In this document: in pieces, positions 46,901 through 56,100 of the stretch | Layout: every line of letters starts with the position of its first letter | Numbering within the stretch: the stretch's first letter is position 1 | DNA from: Strobilurus pachycystidiatus | Taxonomy: Eukaryota > Basidiomycota > Agaricomycetes > Agaricales > Physalacriaceae | Length of the DNA: 64,000 nt | Assembly (NCBI GenBank): GCA_019915135.1 | Contig: JAHLMK010000001.1 | Location: forward strand, 6,076,001-6,140,000 | Direction: 5' to 3' | The notes under the pieces: generated by a model | Seen by the model: only the letters and a program-made list of their open reading frames with translations | Database searches by the model: none | What the model was told of the DNA's origin: nothing | Program-made: the position numbers and the translations under genes

Positions 46901-48325
46901 GAGATGACCAGAGTTGGTCGTCGGTGGCTGAACGGGTGCCTTCGCGGTGAAGGTCAGGCGCATGGTGTCGTCAGATTCAGAGTTGTCAAGGTTGTTAGGC
47001 TGAGACTGGAAGCGGACTCGAGGCGTAGAGGATTGCAGATTAGACTTCTTAGCAGGGCGACGACTGTCATCGTCCAAAGACCTGGAACTTGACACGGAAC
47101 GGCGTCGCTTGAAAGTGGAGTCGGCCAAGTCCTCGACAGGAATGAAAGTTCCATCTCGAAGACGGCGAAAGCGCGGGGAAGAGGGTTGAGCACCGTCCCG
47201 GCCATCCTCCTGAGAAGCGGCAGCTGATGAGCTCTCTGTCTGGCATACAGATGGCGCCGGTGCATGTACTGCAGACTCCCTGAGAGCAGTGTATCCAAAG
47301 ACGCGGCCTAAACATTCATGAATACTCGTTTCAATACCTCTTGGAGGTGAGTGAGTACAGCCACATACCGGACTCGTCAAAAATAGGAACAAGGTCCCGA
47401 ATCACGGGCGGAGGACGAGCACGATTTTGCGCTGGTGCATCGGGTACGTCAAAGCCATCAAGCGTATCCGCGGCAAAGCGAAACAATCGGCCCTAGAGTA
47501 ATCAGTAAATGCTGCTTTGAGTAATCAAAATTCATGAGACCTACCAGTTGCTTGAACATAGTAGGAAACAACGCGCAGTGGCAGCGTATCCTTGAGGGCG
47601 GAAAGTTGAACCAAGTTCCACCTGGAATGGTAAGTGGCCGACGTCATCGGGATAGCCGCCGAACCGGATTGGAAATTGGAGTCGGCTTAAGAAACACAAA
47701 ACCAGAATCATGAAAGCTATGAGATTGGATGGTTGTGCTACAAATACAGCAGTCGATATGGAGGATCTGAATCAAGACGCGCGTCGAGTTAAAGCCGCCG
47801 TTGTACGTACTCGGCATTTACCTCGGCTCAGATCTTCACTTACGTGCTTCTTCGTCTTGCCCACACTTCCAACAGGCCCAAAAGGACCTTCTAATAGGGT
47901 GCTAAAGCACGTCTACGCCTACATCTACCCTACACAAAGCGCCGCCGGAGTCTGGGATCTCACACTCTGAGGTCACGGTAATCCACGGGACCGGGGTAGT
48001 CCCTCACGGTAATCTACGACCCTCACTGCCACGGCCACGGTAGCACGGTCACGGCATTCACGGTAGCAGTTTCACTGCCACGGTAAAATGTACTAGCCCC
48101 TTCAGACACGCTCTGAACGTAGGAATCGGACCGACCATAAACTATGACAGTCCAAACAGTGCTATGCTGTTGGCCTGAGCTGGATTCGCGCAACTCTATG
48201 GACCGACGCGTCCTAGCAGCCCATGTGTTGAGAGCGTTTCGATAGTCTGACAGAGGGGAGTCAGCGTGGACCTCAGCTTTTGGGGTAAAGAGGTGCGGCG
48301 TACGAGGTTGGTTATTGCTCGACAT
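40905..48325 (-). CDS. Single-domain dsRNA-binding protein 3, intron invaded by a MULE
   Basis: Exon 1 (48136-48325) starts MSSNNQPRTPHLF and gives helix 1 and strands (YRNALNTWAARTRRS, TVWTVIVY). Exon 2 (40905-41008) gives VDGVESGQGSASALRAARE and LAARNALINYG before the stop. Together they make 294 nt, or 97 residues, with the intron at exactly the codon used by the paralogues at 32812 and 34365. Between them lie a 47-nt ancestral intron (GTCGGT-ATAG), a 9-bp duplication and the 7,071-bp MULE, making a 7,127-nt intron. Whether it is still spliced is unknown; typical introns here are about 50 nt, so expression is probably reduced or lost. The coding exons show no damage. Confidence 0.85.
41020..41028. 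repeat. Left 9-bp target-site duplication of the MULE
   Basis: CTTCAGACA, identical to 48100-48108. Nine-base duplications are characteristic of Mutator-like insertions. Confidence 0.95.
41029..41049. repeat. Left terminal inverted repeat of the MULE
   Basis: 21 bp matching the right end at 19 of 21 positions. Confidence 0.9.
41041..41074. repeat. 34-bp perfect palindrome at the MULE left end
   Basis: Centred on GAATTC with arms TTTACCGTGACCGTGAA. It overlaps the terminal repeat and is composed of inverted copies of the CACGGT motif. No equivalent palindrome is seen at the right end. Confidence 0.9.
41571..41735. repeat. Subterminal CACGGTA/CACTGCC array, left
   Basis: Dense, irregular copies of CACGGTA, CACGGT and CACTGC in the 3' flank of the transposase gene. 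A smaller cluster lies at 41041-41097 and the matching right array at 47965-48088. They are likely transposase-binding sites. Confidence 0.8.
41921..47559 (-). CDS. MULE transposase fused to ubiquitin-protease-like, PHD and Tudor-like domains
   Basis: Nine exons sum to 5,244 nt, or 1,747 residues, all in frame from MFKQLGRLF. Residues 1-200: disordered, basic. About 220-330: WRKY/GCM1-like zinc domain (CLGYMKCTNDDC, CRCGAEL, GYHNHPRP). About 400-700: DDE core with SDAAHGWW (D about 451), VIDFSEAERAG (D about 538) and NAEEALHW (E about 675). About 815-1120: C19-like ubiquitin protease, Cys box GIPWSNNSCWLDAS (C about 830) and His box FVYELVSRVWFINGNHF (H about 1079). About 1280-1335: PHD finger CRCG, CEEC, HSHLAC, CHIC. 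About 1375-1420: Tudor/PWWP-like GALVCLDGFWYPSRL. The C-terminus is helical then basic (KKRKKAARKG). All catalytic residues are present, so it looks functional. Family names are by motif recognition. Confidence 0.87.
47965..48088. repeat. Subterminal CACGGTA/CACTGCC array, right
   Basis: The counterpart of the left array, upstream of the transposase start. It contains GGTCACGGTA, CACTGCCACGG and TAGCACGGTCACGG blocks. Confidence 0.8.
48079..48099. repeat. Right terminal inverted repeat of the MULE
   Basis: Inverted copy of 41029-41049 with two mismatches. Confidence 0.9.
48100..48108. repeat. Right 9-bp target-site duplication of the MULE
   Basis: CTTCAGACA, identical to the left copy at 41020-41028. 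Confidence 0.95.
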
Positions 48326-48706
48326 GATATCGCGAAATTAGATAGGATGAATATTTGAGTCAGAACGTTTCAATCGACATCGTATAAGTATGAAGTGCTC
48401 TGAACAGCAATCACTGAAGGGGACACTGGGCTTGAGTACGGCGTCGCCGTGCGATGCACATACTAGAAGACCGGTTATCTGCAAGCTGCAATCTTCATAT
48501 TTAATTCATAACCCCGAAGACGAGGGAGATGACTCGGTCATCGAATAGAAACTTCACTCCCGGATCTCAATACCGGAGAGCACTCGCGGGTGATTGCTGA
48601 CAGCGACGGCGCCTTACAATAACAATCAATTATCAGCGCCACGATTCTTTTTTCCTTGACACTCCAACCACGCAGGTAAAAAATCCGTATCTACCACCAG
48701 AGCAGA
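48326..48706. other. Divergent promoter region
   Basis: Between the ATG of dsRBD gene 3 and the tiny plus-strand gene; no other gene is seen. Confidence 0.5.
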
Positions 48707-49078
48707 ATGTCGGCGGTCCTCCACAAGTACCAAAGTCCAGATCATGAATCCCCGGGAAAGAGGGGGACGGCCTCTCCTGAAGACATCAAAGTGTGGTTAT
48801 CAAAAAATTCGGTCGGTTCGCGGTCCATCATTCCGAGGTATACAATTAGTGGAGGGGGCCTTGGTTCGTTGGATAATCTGTAGCTGTTGAACCCTTGTTT
48901 ATTTCTTCCTCAATAGTTACTACCGACCGCGCGGGAGGCATCTAGTAAAGACGCCAAAGCTGCATGGTAGCTGTCAATCCGCGTCTGGCGGAGGTACGTT
49001 CTTACATCGCGGAGCCCTACTAGGCGCTAAACCTGTGAGAGAGTTGCAGCGAGGAAAGGCATCGAGTCACGTACCTAA
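48707..49078 (+). CDS. Possible tiny protein, three exons
   Basis: The ATG at 48707 opens MSAVLHKYQSPDHESPGKRG and SPEDIKVWLSKNSVGS. A GTATAC-AATAG intron joins YYRPRGRHLVKTPKLHG, and a GTACGT-TGCAG intron joins a short end RKGIESRT. Both junctions keep frame. The protein is basic, about 80 residues, with no known domain. Support is only from splice-site quality and protein-like composition of exon 1. Confidence 0.4.
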
Positions 49079-49319
49079 GCGCGTACATGCACTCTGACTC
49101 ACTTCACACTAGCAGCTTCAGGACTGCTTCGGTGCTGGTGGTGAGCTCATGATTTACGGTACGCGCTTACTTTCATCATAATGACAAAGTTCAATTCTCT
49201 ATCGAATATTCGGTGTACGATTACAGCGAGCACGGTTCAACTCTGATCGATTCTCCCACAACGCCATTGCTCTCCATTCCGTATCGCGACGACAATCAGC
49301 CTGTACGACGGCTCAATGC

Positions 49320-50520
49320 GTCAATCAGAAGGAGTGAACCAGAACAAGACGTACAAGCACCCAATCCAAGCTAAAACGGCACCGATCAGATTGGCGCTTA
49401 GTATTCCCCAGACATCGATCATGGGTAGTACACCAGTTGTTACGACCGATAGGACAAACGCTCGAACGGCACTAGTCATCGAAAGCGTGAGTTCCGTGGT
49501 CCCCAAGAGTATAGTGAAGACAGACATATTTGCTGCGCTACTTTCTGCGCTCCGTGAATGCATTACGTCGACGTTGTAAGCAGCTATAGGGCTGAGCACC
49601 ATCTGGTCCTGTCAAGATATCAGTACATGATAAAGTCCATGGAAGACCGCATACGCCGAGACCATTCACGAAGAGACACATAAGACAACCTGTTCGAGAC
49701 CGTCGCTTCCATATCTCATGGTCAGAGCAAATGCCAAAGTAGAACCGGGGACGAGCAGTGCCGCGGCTACAAGGGCACATCGTAAACGATCCTCGGATGT
49801 GGCGTTCTCCCGAATCCTTGTAAATCTTCGTATCGTAAGGTCGGAAAGGAAGCCGGATATGGGTGCACCGACTGGTCAGATGAGGGAGACGATGATATGA
49901 ATTCCAAGAGGACCATACTCATGTTTCCTAATCCGCTGGGAAGGTACAACAAGCTACCATGGACTGGATCTACAAGACCAAAGCGAGGGGCCTGTAGTCT
50001 GTAGAAGCACGCATCAGATGAACGAGATGCCGCGTCGTCAAGGTGCATTACATATTACAGTGCATCAAAAGAAAATATCCTGTTAGCGTGGACAAGGTGG
50101 ACGCCATGGTCTGTGAGTGTGACATTGAATTTTCGGATAGAAGGAATGCGGTGTTACATACAACGAGCAGAAGATGCGGCTGCTTCAGGAGGACGAGCGG
50201 CCGAAGAGGATCGATCGTTTGGAACGCGATACTTCCCGACTGATTCTCTGTCTTCGTCTCTGGCAAGCACGAGAAGACCGTGACGAAAGTGATCACATTG
50301 AAAAAGAGAATAGCGACCTCCAGAAATCGCCAAGTACAGAAGCGTACGGCAAAACCTAAAAACACCTCATTAGTAGCGTGTCAGCTAGCGGCGAGAAAAT
50401 GGAAGACCACCTCCACATAGAGGTGCAATAATTGAAGCAGTGAGGAAGCCCTCCAGTACTCGGTTCAATGTTGTTCCCAGCCGTCATCGTGGTATGCGTC
50501 AATGAAGGCAGCCGTAAAGT
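49320..50520 (-). pseudogene. Degenerate MFS transporter lacking its N-terminal helices
   Basis: The visible parts belong to the central and C-terminal halves of a DHA1-type MFS transporter: RVLEGFLTASIIAPLCGG joined over an intron to FAVRFCTWRFLEVAILFFN, SCLPET, APRFGLVDPVHGSLLYLPSG, CALVAAALLVPGSTLAFALT, CLFVNGLGDQMVLSPIAAYN and a final helix LIGAVLAWIGCLYVLFWF. The first four helices and motif A are absent upstream. The stretch between helices 4 and 5 is missing. A frameshift seems needed between ALTMRYGSDGL and CLFVNGLG near 49710. Some introns are still intact, so decay is recent. It could instead be a missed multi-exon gene if the missing parts lie in unusual exons. Confidence 0.6.
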
Positions 50521-50999
50521 AACGCACAATGGTATGCGGGCTTATATAATACAGTGTATGGACCGGGAGCGAGAGGTCACCAACCAGTGCACACAAAATC
50601 CGACACAGGTCGACCAGGCGGGACGGTCATGCATATGATGCAACGGGACAGATCGATGCAGGTCGTCGAGATGGCTGTTGTCATGGAAGAAACGTTCTCG
50701 GCATCTAAAGCCGAAGCCAGATGGAAATGCCGCAATTGCCATGTGGCGAATTTTGATCACAACCTCACCGTCGACCACCATGCCCTAGGTATGCACCGAG
50801 GCACTGCACTGGTACAACGAGTGAATCACCTTTCGGTCCTACGCTTCTGAGCCTCGTTCACTCGGCTGAATTGGCATTCCGCATCGACAGTACGTACAAA
50901 TGTTCGAGTATCATTGCGGCGTTTACTAAAGAATTAGGGCCGTGTCCTGCTTTTTCTCAGTTGCACAGCGCCATCATGAGAAGTAGCAGAATCTACCGA
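50521..50999. other. Spacer, no gene supported
   Basis: Should contain the missing 5' part of the MFS gene if it were intact; I find no helix-coding segment in any frame. Confidence 0.45.
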
Positions 51000-51878
51000 C
51001 TACTGCCGTATTGCATAGAGAAAACCGTCGAACCCTTTCTCCGACGCAGTCCCAATTGTCGTGCACTCGACCTCAGTGTCACCTTTCAAAACTTCCAACA
51101 GTTGCTTCACGCCCGCCACAGCCTCGCTCTCATTCCCTTGCTCCAAAAGCTGCCCGAAAAGCATCATGTTGTCCACAATCTAGTATGTCTAGTCAGTGAC
51201 TCAGCACATGACGATGGACGAGTAAAAGCACGTACTATGATTCCGCCCTGTCGCACGAGGCGCTTCGCTTCGCGATAGTAGTGTACGTTTGACTTTTTGT
51301 CCGCGTCGATGAACACGAAATCGAAGGGTGGGTCGGGCGTCATTTCGGCTAAGGTTTTCGCTGCTGGTCCGACGACGACCTTGACAACTGATGATAACCC
51401 CGCAATGCCGATGTTCTGTTCGGCGACCTGCCCATCGAAGACTTAATGGTGAGAAGCTCCTCACATGAAGCGAACGAAACACTGCAGCTAACCTGGGCGT
51501 ACTCTTCGTCGATTTCCAGCGTTATGAGACTACCACCTTTCGGTAGCCCTCTTGCCATCCAGATCGACGAATATCTTCCATGACACTCAGCCTATGACAG
51601 TTTACCTCGTGAGTGAAGCGCACTCACCCTCCAAGTGTCCCGATCTCCAGAACTCTGCGGGCGCCAGATGTCTTCACCAGTAGCTCTAGAAGTTTCCCTT
51701 GCTCTGGTGGTACTGCGATTTCGGCTGGTAAACCTCGACGGAGGGTGTTCTCCGTTACGGTGGCCATGATCGAATCGGTTGGGAGACAGTATGAGTTTAT
51801 GAGCGTCGTAGTCCTCTCCCACTCAGAGACAGTGGTCGGATGGGCGTCGGGATCGATACCTGCTGCGAATTTGGGCAT
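51000..51878 (-). CDS. Class I SAM-dependent O-methyltransferase (caffeoyl-CoA OMT-like)
   Basis: Methyltransferase_3 family (catechol/caffeoyl-CoA type, cation dependent). Four exons from MPKFAAGIDPDAHPTTVSEW. Motif I VLEIGTLGGYSSIWMARGLP (SAM binding, spliced over a GTGAGT intron), ITLEIDEEYAQ (acidic SAM ribose contact), IGIAGLSSVVKVVVGPA, the metal and substrate motif DFVFIDADKKSNVHYY with its conserved Asp-Ala-Asp-Lys, and GGIIIVDNMMLFGQLL. The C-terminus is EKGFDGFLYAIRQ. Length about 230, normal for the family. The last intron splits GGII and IVDNM (GTACGT-CTAG). Likely methylates a small phenolic; substrate unknown. Confidence 0.9.
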
Positions 51879-52391
51879 GTCGTGGGCAAAGGTAGGTGGG
51901 CAGTGGTTTGTGATCCGTGCTCGTATATATATATGTCTTCACGCCCTGCTACTGACATCAAGAGTCACAGGGCTACATAATGAGACATTCACGTATTTCC
52001 GCAGGACCTCATAATGATACCGCGGAGAGGTCAGATCAAAAATCTGGACAAGACGTCACCCCTCTCGTATGTAAAATTTGTCTGGACTTTCCGATCTGAC
52101 CTCTTATGGATAACGCGGGTCGTAGTAATATCCTTTTGTCCACTCCAGTCTCGCTTGTTTGCCGAGTGGGTGATGATAGATCCCTTCTGTGTCGGCAGCA
52201 AGAGTCAATCGAGTTCCAAGTTCTCAAGGTCATGGATTGGAATCTAAGTATACATACAGATTCGAGTAACCCCCTTGCGGATCCTAGTATGCCAAATTCG
52301 AAAGTCGAGCAGTCATCTCGCGTGTGTACTGGTGAGCCTGGCATGACTGAGTCAAAGGAAACCCTGTGATGGAGTCTATGACGCCGCTCCC
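51879..52391. other. Intergenic, no gene supported
   Basis: Upstream of the methyltransferase; open frames overlap without domains. Confidence 0.5.
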
Positions 52392-52829
52392 TTATACCCC
52401 GTAAAACCTTGCATCTTCCATTCCCTTCCTCATGCTTTCCATGCGCTCTAGGCGGTACTTTCTCAAGGCCTCTACATCCTCGCCTAAACATGCCTCCCAC
52501 CATCGCCCTTCTGTTTCCATTGTCTCACGCCATCCGCCCGTTAGGAACCTCCGTGCCTCCCTTCGCGCCACCATGCCTTGTATGCGGTCGTAGACACCCG
52601 AGTCCTGACCAACTTGGAATCCATTCAAAGCCATGATCAGCGTAGGCGGCACAGTTACTCGTCCCACTTTGAAGCACAGCTGAGATATCGAGACGCAGTG
52701 AACCACCGCACCGTCTGCTTCTTCATCCAATGAAGGTAGACCCAGCCGTGCAGTGAGTGCTCGCAACTCTTCATTTGAATCTTTCTCAGTCGACTCTGAA
52801 TCCGCAGGGGTGTGTATGGTGGCCTCCAT
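52392..52829 (-). CDS. Uncharacterised small protein next to the tandem unit
   Basis: 145 codons from the ATG at 52829 (MEATIHTPADSESTEKDSNE). The C-terminal half is helical and charged: VYDRIQGMVARREARRFL, EDVEALRKYRLERMESMR. No known domain. The open frame extends upstream to about 52982 (reading WERIAIYISNSDDCNIEI) without an ATG, so a 5' exon may lie there. That upstream portion is inside the duplicated 6.1-kb unit, whereas the ATG and body are outside it; the second copy of the upstream portion, near 59100, therefore joins unrelated sequence. Confidence 0.5.
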   Translation of the reverse strand: MEATIHTPADSESTEKDSNEELRALTARLGLPSLDEEADGAVVHCVSISQLCFKVGRVTVPPTLIMALNGFQVGQDSGVYDRIQGMVARREARRFLTGGWRETMETEGRWWEACLGEDVEALRKYRLERMESMRKGMEDARFYGV

Positions 52830-53168
52830 GCCCGTCGCGGTAATCCCGGCCCGACTCTTGCTTTTCTGGGGCTTAGACACAAATTTAGCGGCTCGATTCG
52901 TATGCTGGTGTTTTGTTATCTCGATGTTGCAATCGTCGGAGTTTGAAATGTATATGGCTATTCTTTCCCAGGCATCGGCCACAGTTGCGAAAGGGGCAGA
53001 CGGCCTCTTTTACCATCACACCTTATCACTCCTTCGGACTCAGTGCAGCGCGTAGACGCGCGCGTCCCATCGACTGCATATTCTATCTTAATACATCGTT
53101 TCAAACGATTAATTCCTCTCTTTGAATCCCACTCCCGCCGTCTCACCAGCCAGTCCAAGTCCTCCAAT

Positions 53169-56100
53169 ATGCAACCCGAGAAAGACACTGGCGCAGTCGG
53201 TTCTGAGTCTGACGCAGACGTTGAAATGTCAGGAGATGACTATGTTCCTCGGTGTGATGGTATGTGTGTGTCCTTCCTCTCTCCTGTATGTGCTCATCTA
53301 TCAGCCGTATCAGTCTCAGTTTCTGCCAAGCGAGGACGAGGACGACCACCAAAAGTCAAGGATCCTCTGGCCCCGGATCCCCCCAAGCGCCCACGCGGAC
53401 GTCCACGTAAGGATGTGCAAAACCCACCAGATGGACAGCCTCCAATGAAGCGGCAGCGAGGACGACCCCCCAAAGTTCCGCGGCAGTCTCGACATAGCGA
53501 GCGAGATAACGACGAAGACGAGGCAAGCGATGATGAGACGGATGATGGCGAGACGGATACTGGAACGCTGAAGAGGCAAAGGCGCCGTAAAATATTTAGA
53601 TTTGGCGCGTTAGAATCTCAGGTAAGTCATCGTCTCTCTGACTATGACTGTCTCTTATTCGACCTTCTAGCTGTCAGAGAACACAAATCTATTTCCTGTC
53701 ACTTCCACAAGACCGGCTGCCCCATTCTTCTCATCAAGAACAGGCACTGCGGACATCAACAACGCGGAGCGCGAGACCTCAGTCCCAGACAGAACGTCAA
53801 CGCCGGATGCTACCAATATCCCAACGCCCGAAGAATTGCACATCATTCCCCCAGCCGACCCCCTTAGGATCGTTTCAGAGACTTTTGAGGCTGATGAAGA
53901 CGATGACCGAGAACGCGACGAGGACAACGACGATGACGATGAGAACTTTCCGACAGGCGAAGCCATACCGGAAAACGCCTCCGATCCTCGTCCGCCGCCG
54001 TCATGGGTCATGCGTGTCTTTGAGCAACAGGTCACCCAAGTCAAGAAGATGAAGACGTGCGTCTACGATCGATTACAGTCCTTCTGGTGTCCTCGTACAC
54101 CAACATTCTTTCTCCTGCAACGCCTGGATATCTCTCCATGGGATCTCTTCAATCCCCGCTTTTTCTACTGGGATCCACTTCTCCTCGTCGATGAAATCAA
54201 GTGCCCCGTGGACGGCTGTCTTGGTCGCATGACTCGACACGAGCATTCCACGCGCCCGCGGCGGGTCGTAGACTTTGAAGATACTTTCTGGCTCTTCGGT
54301 CCTCGCTACAGGTGCACGGCGTGCAAGAACCCAGTCCGGACCTATCGTAGCTGGAGCCCTTCGATCACAAGAATGCTTCCCCCAGAATTGGTCTCAGAGT
54401 TTCCGGCAGTTCTCAGTCACCGAAGTGGTGTTTCGAGCGCTGTCTTTGCATTTCTGCGATGCTGCTTCCAAAATGGCGTCGGAGCCAAACAATTCTCGGA
54501 CATGCTGAATGTTCTTCACCGGCGACGTTATCAGATGCTCGAAGTACAGTATCTTGAGACGATTCTCCGACGGTATCATGGAGGCGGCGCAGAGGTAAAC
54601 AAGACCTACCAAGCATTTCCGGCATTCGATGAGAAAGACGACACTGGAATTCACGCGGGGATACCGTCTGGTTTATGGTGCAAGGAAATCTACGACGCCT
54701 TCATCGAGTCTCACGCTCAGGAATTCCACCAGCATATGGCAATGATACCTACCGATATTCTCTCGTTTGATCACAGCTTCAAGGTGTGTTATATACTACA
54801 CTTGTTGCGAAATCCACTGAGCTCTGATAGCTTCCGAAAATGGTTGCAAAAATCTGTGGAGAAGTCGTCTTCAACGGTCTTCTTTCGGGAACAAACCACT
54901 ATAGCCAACTTCGTATATGTGACTTTGTACCGACCAAGGCACACTCTCAATTTGAGATCGCTCTGACCGAGATGTGTGAATCCATCAACAAGTACGGACT
55001 CACGCCGCCAAAATGTGTCTTCACCGATAACATGGCAGACAAGCCGTTTCTCGAAAAGTGCCTACCGAGTCTCAGAGAAGGTGTCAAGGCCATATCACCT
55101 CACGACGAACTTGAGGTACTCTTGATACCCTCCGAGGTCGCCGTCGTTTTATGCACATCCTTGACGGAGATCGAGACGATGGTCCTTACACTCATCGACT
55201 CGCTTTCGGACAACGAAGATGCACAACTAGTCATTGCTCTCGACACTGAATGGAATGTTGACTTGGATACTCGACGCCAAGGTCTTGATGACCGACGCCA
55301 AACGGCCATTGTTCAGATCGCTTCTGTTGATACGGTGTGGATTCTGCAGGTGAGTGCGAAATGTCGCACAGACCACCAACTTTTATCAATAAACATCTTA
55401 CAGCTCTCAAAACACATAGTCTCGGGTCATTTTCCACCGCAGTTAGCAACGCTTCTAGCAAACCCACGCATACTCAAAGTTGGCAAAAACATCGCACAGG
55501 ACTTGCGTCACCTCCAAGACGAAGCCAAGTCCTCGAAGCCATTTGTTGGCGGCGTCGATTTAGCTCATCTTGCAAAGCAGATGGGCGTGGTCTCCAGCGC
55601 ACGCATCAGTCTTGCCGATCTGACTGCTCAGGTGCTCAAGCGACGACTCGACAAGGATCCCTCTACAAGGGTCAGCCCCGAGTGGAATGCAGACGTCTTG
55701 AGTGCTGAGCAGATCCGATACGCTGCTAATGATGTGTGGGCCTCTATTCTCCTCCACCAGGCTCTGACTTCGATGCGAGTCCCGTCACCACTTTCCTGGG
55801 ATCCCCTACCCACTTCGGACACCGATGTTTTCATCTATCAGGATGATCGCACCAAGATTGTTGCCCGTGGCTCAATATCTCCCCAGTTTGGGCGGGTCAT
55901 CGACCTCGACGGGATCAGTATCACCAAAACTCGGGCCATTGTTCGAGTGACCGAGATCTTTGTCCCAGCCGCTATCATGTCTATATATTCAAAGAAAGGA
56001 CAGGATACACGGCCTCTTTCTTCATTCGGTGCTCTTCCATTTGATGTTGTGGTCAAACGAGATCGCCTGAAGACCCATGTCCCCGAATTCTCGCCGGTTG

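Larger units (their letters stand above)
41029..48099 (-). mobile_element. Complete Mutator-like element (MULE), 7,071 bp
   Basis: Ends: left GGGCCAGTAGATTTTACC and right (reverse complement) GGGCTAGTACATTTTACC. The two 21-bp ends match at 19 positions. Both are followed inward by arrays of CACGGTA/CACTGCC-type motifs. A perfect 9-bp duplication flanks it. A single large minus-strand gene (41921-47559) encodes the transposase fusion. Perfect target duplication and an uninterrupted coding sequence imply recent, possibly current, activity. The insertion site lies within the intron of a dsRNA-binding-domain gene transcribed in the same direction. Confidence 0.93.

Noticed and set aside
52392..52982. 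196-codon minus-strand frame starting at 52982
   Set aside because: The first codon is GTG, not ATG; the first supported start is 52829, so the longer version is not annotated as coding.
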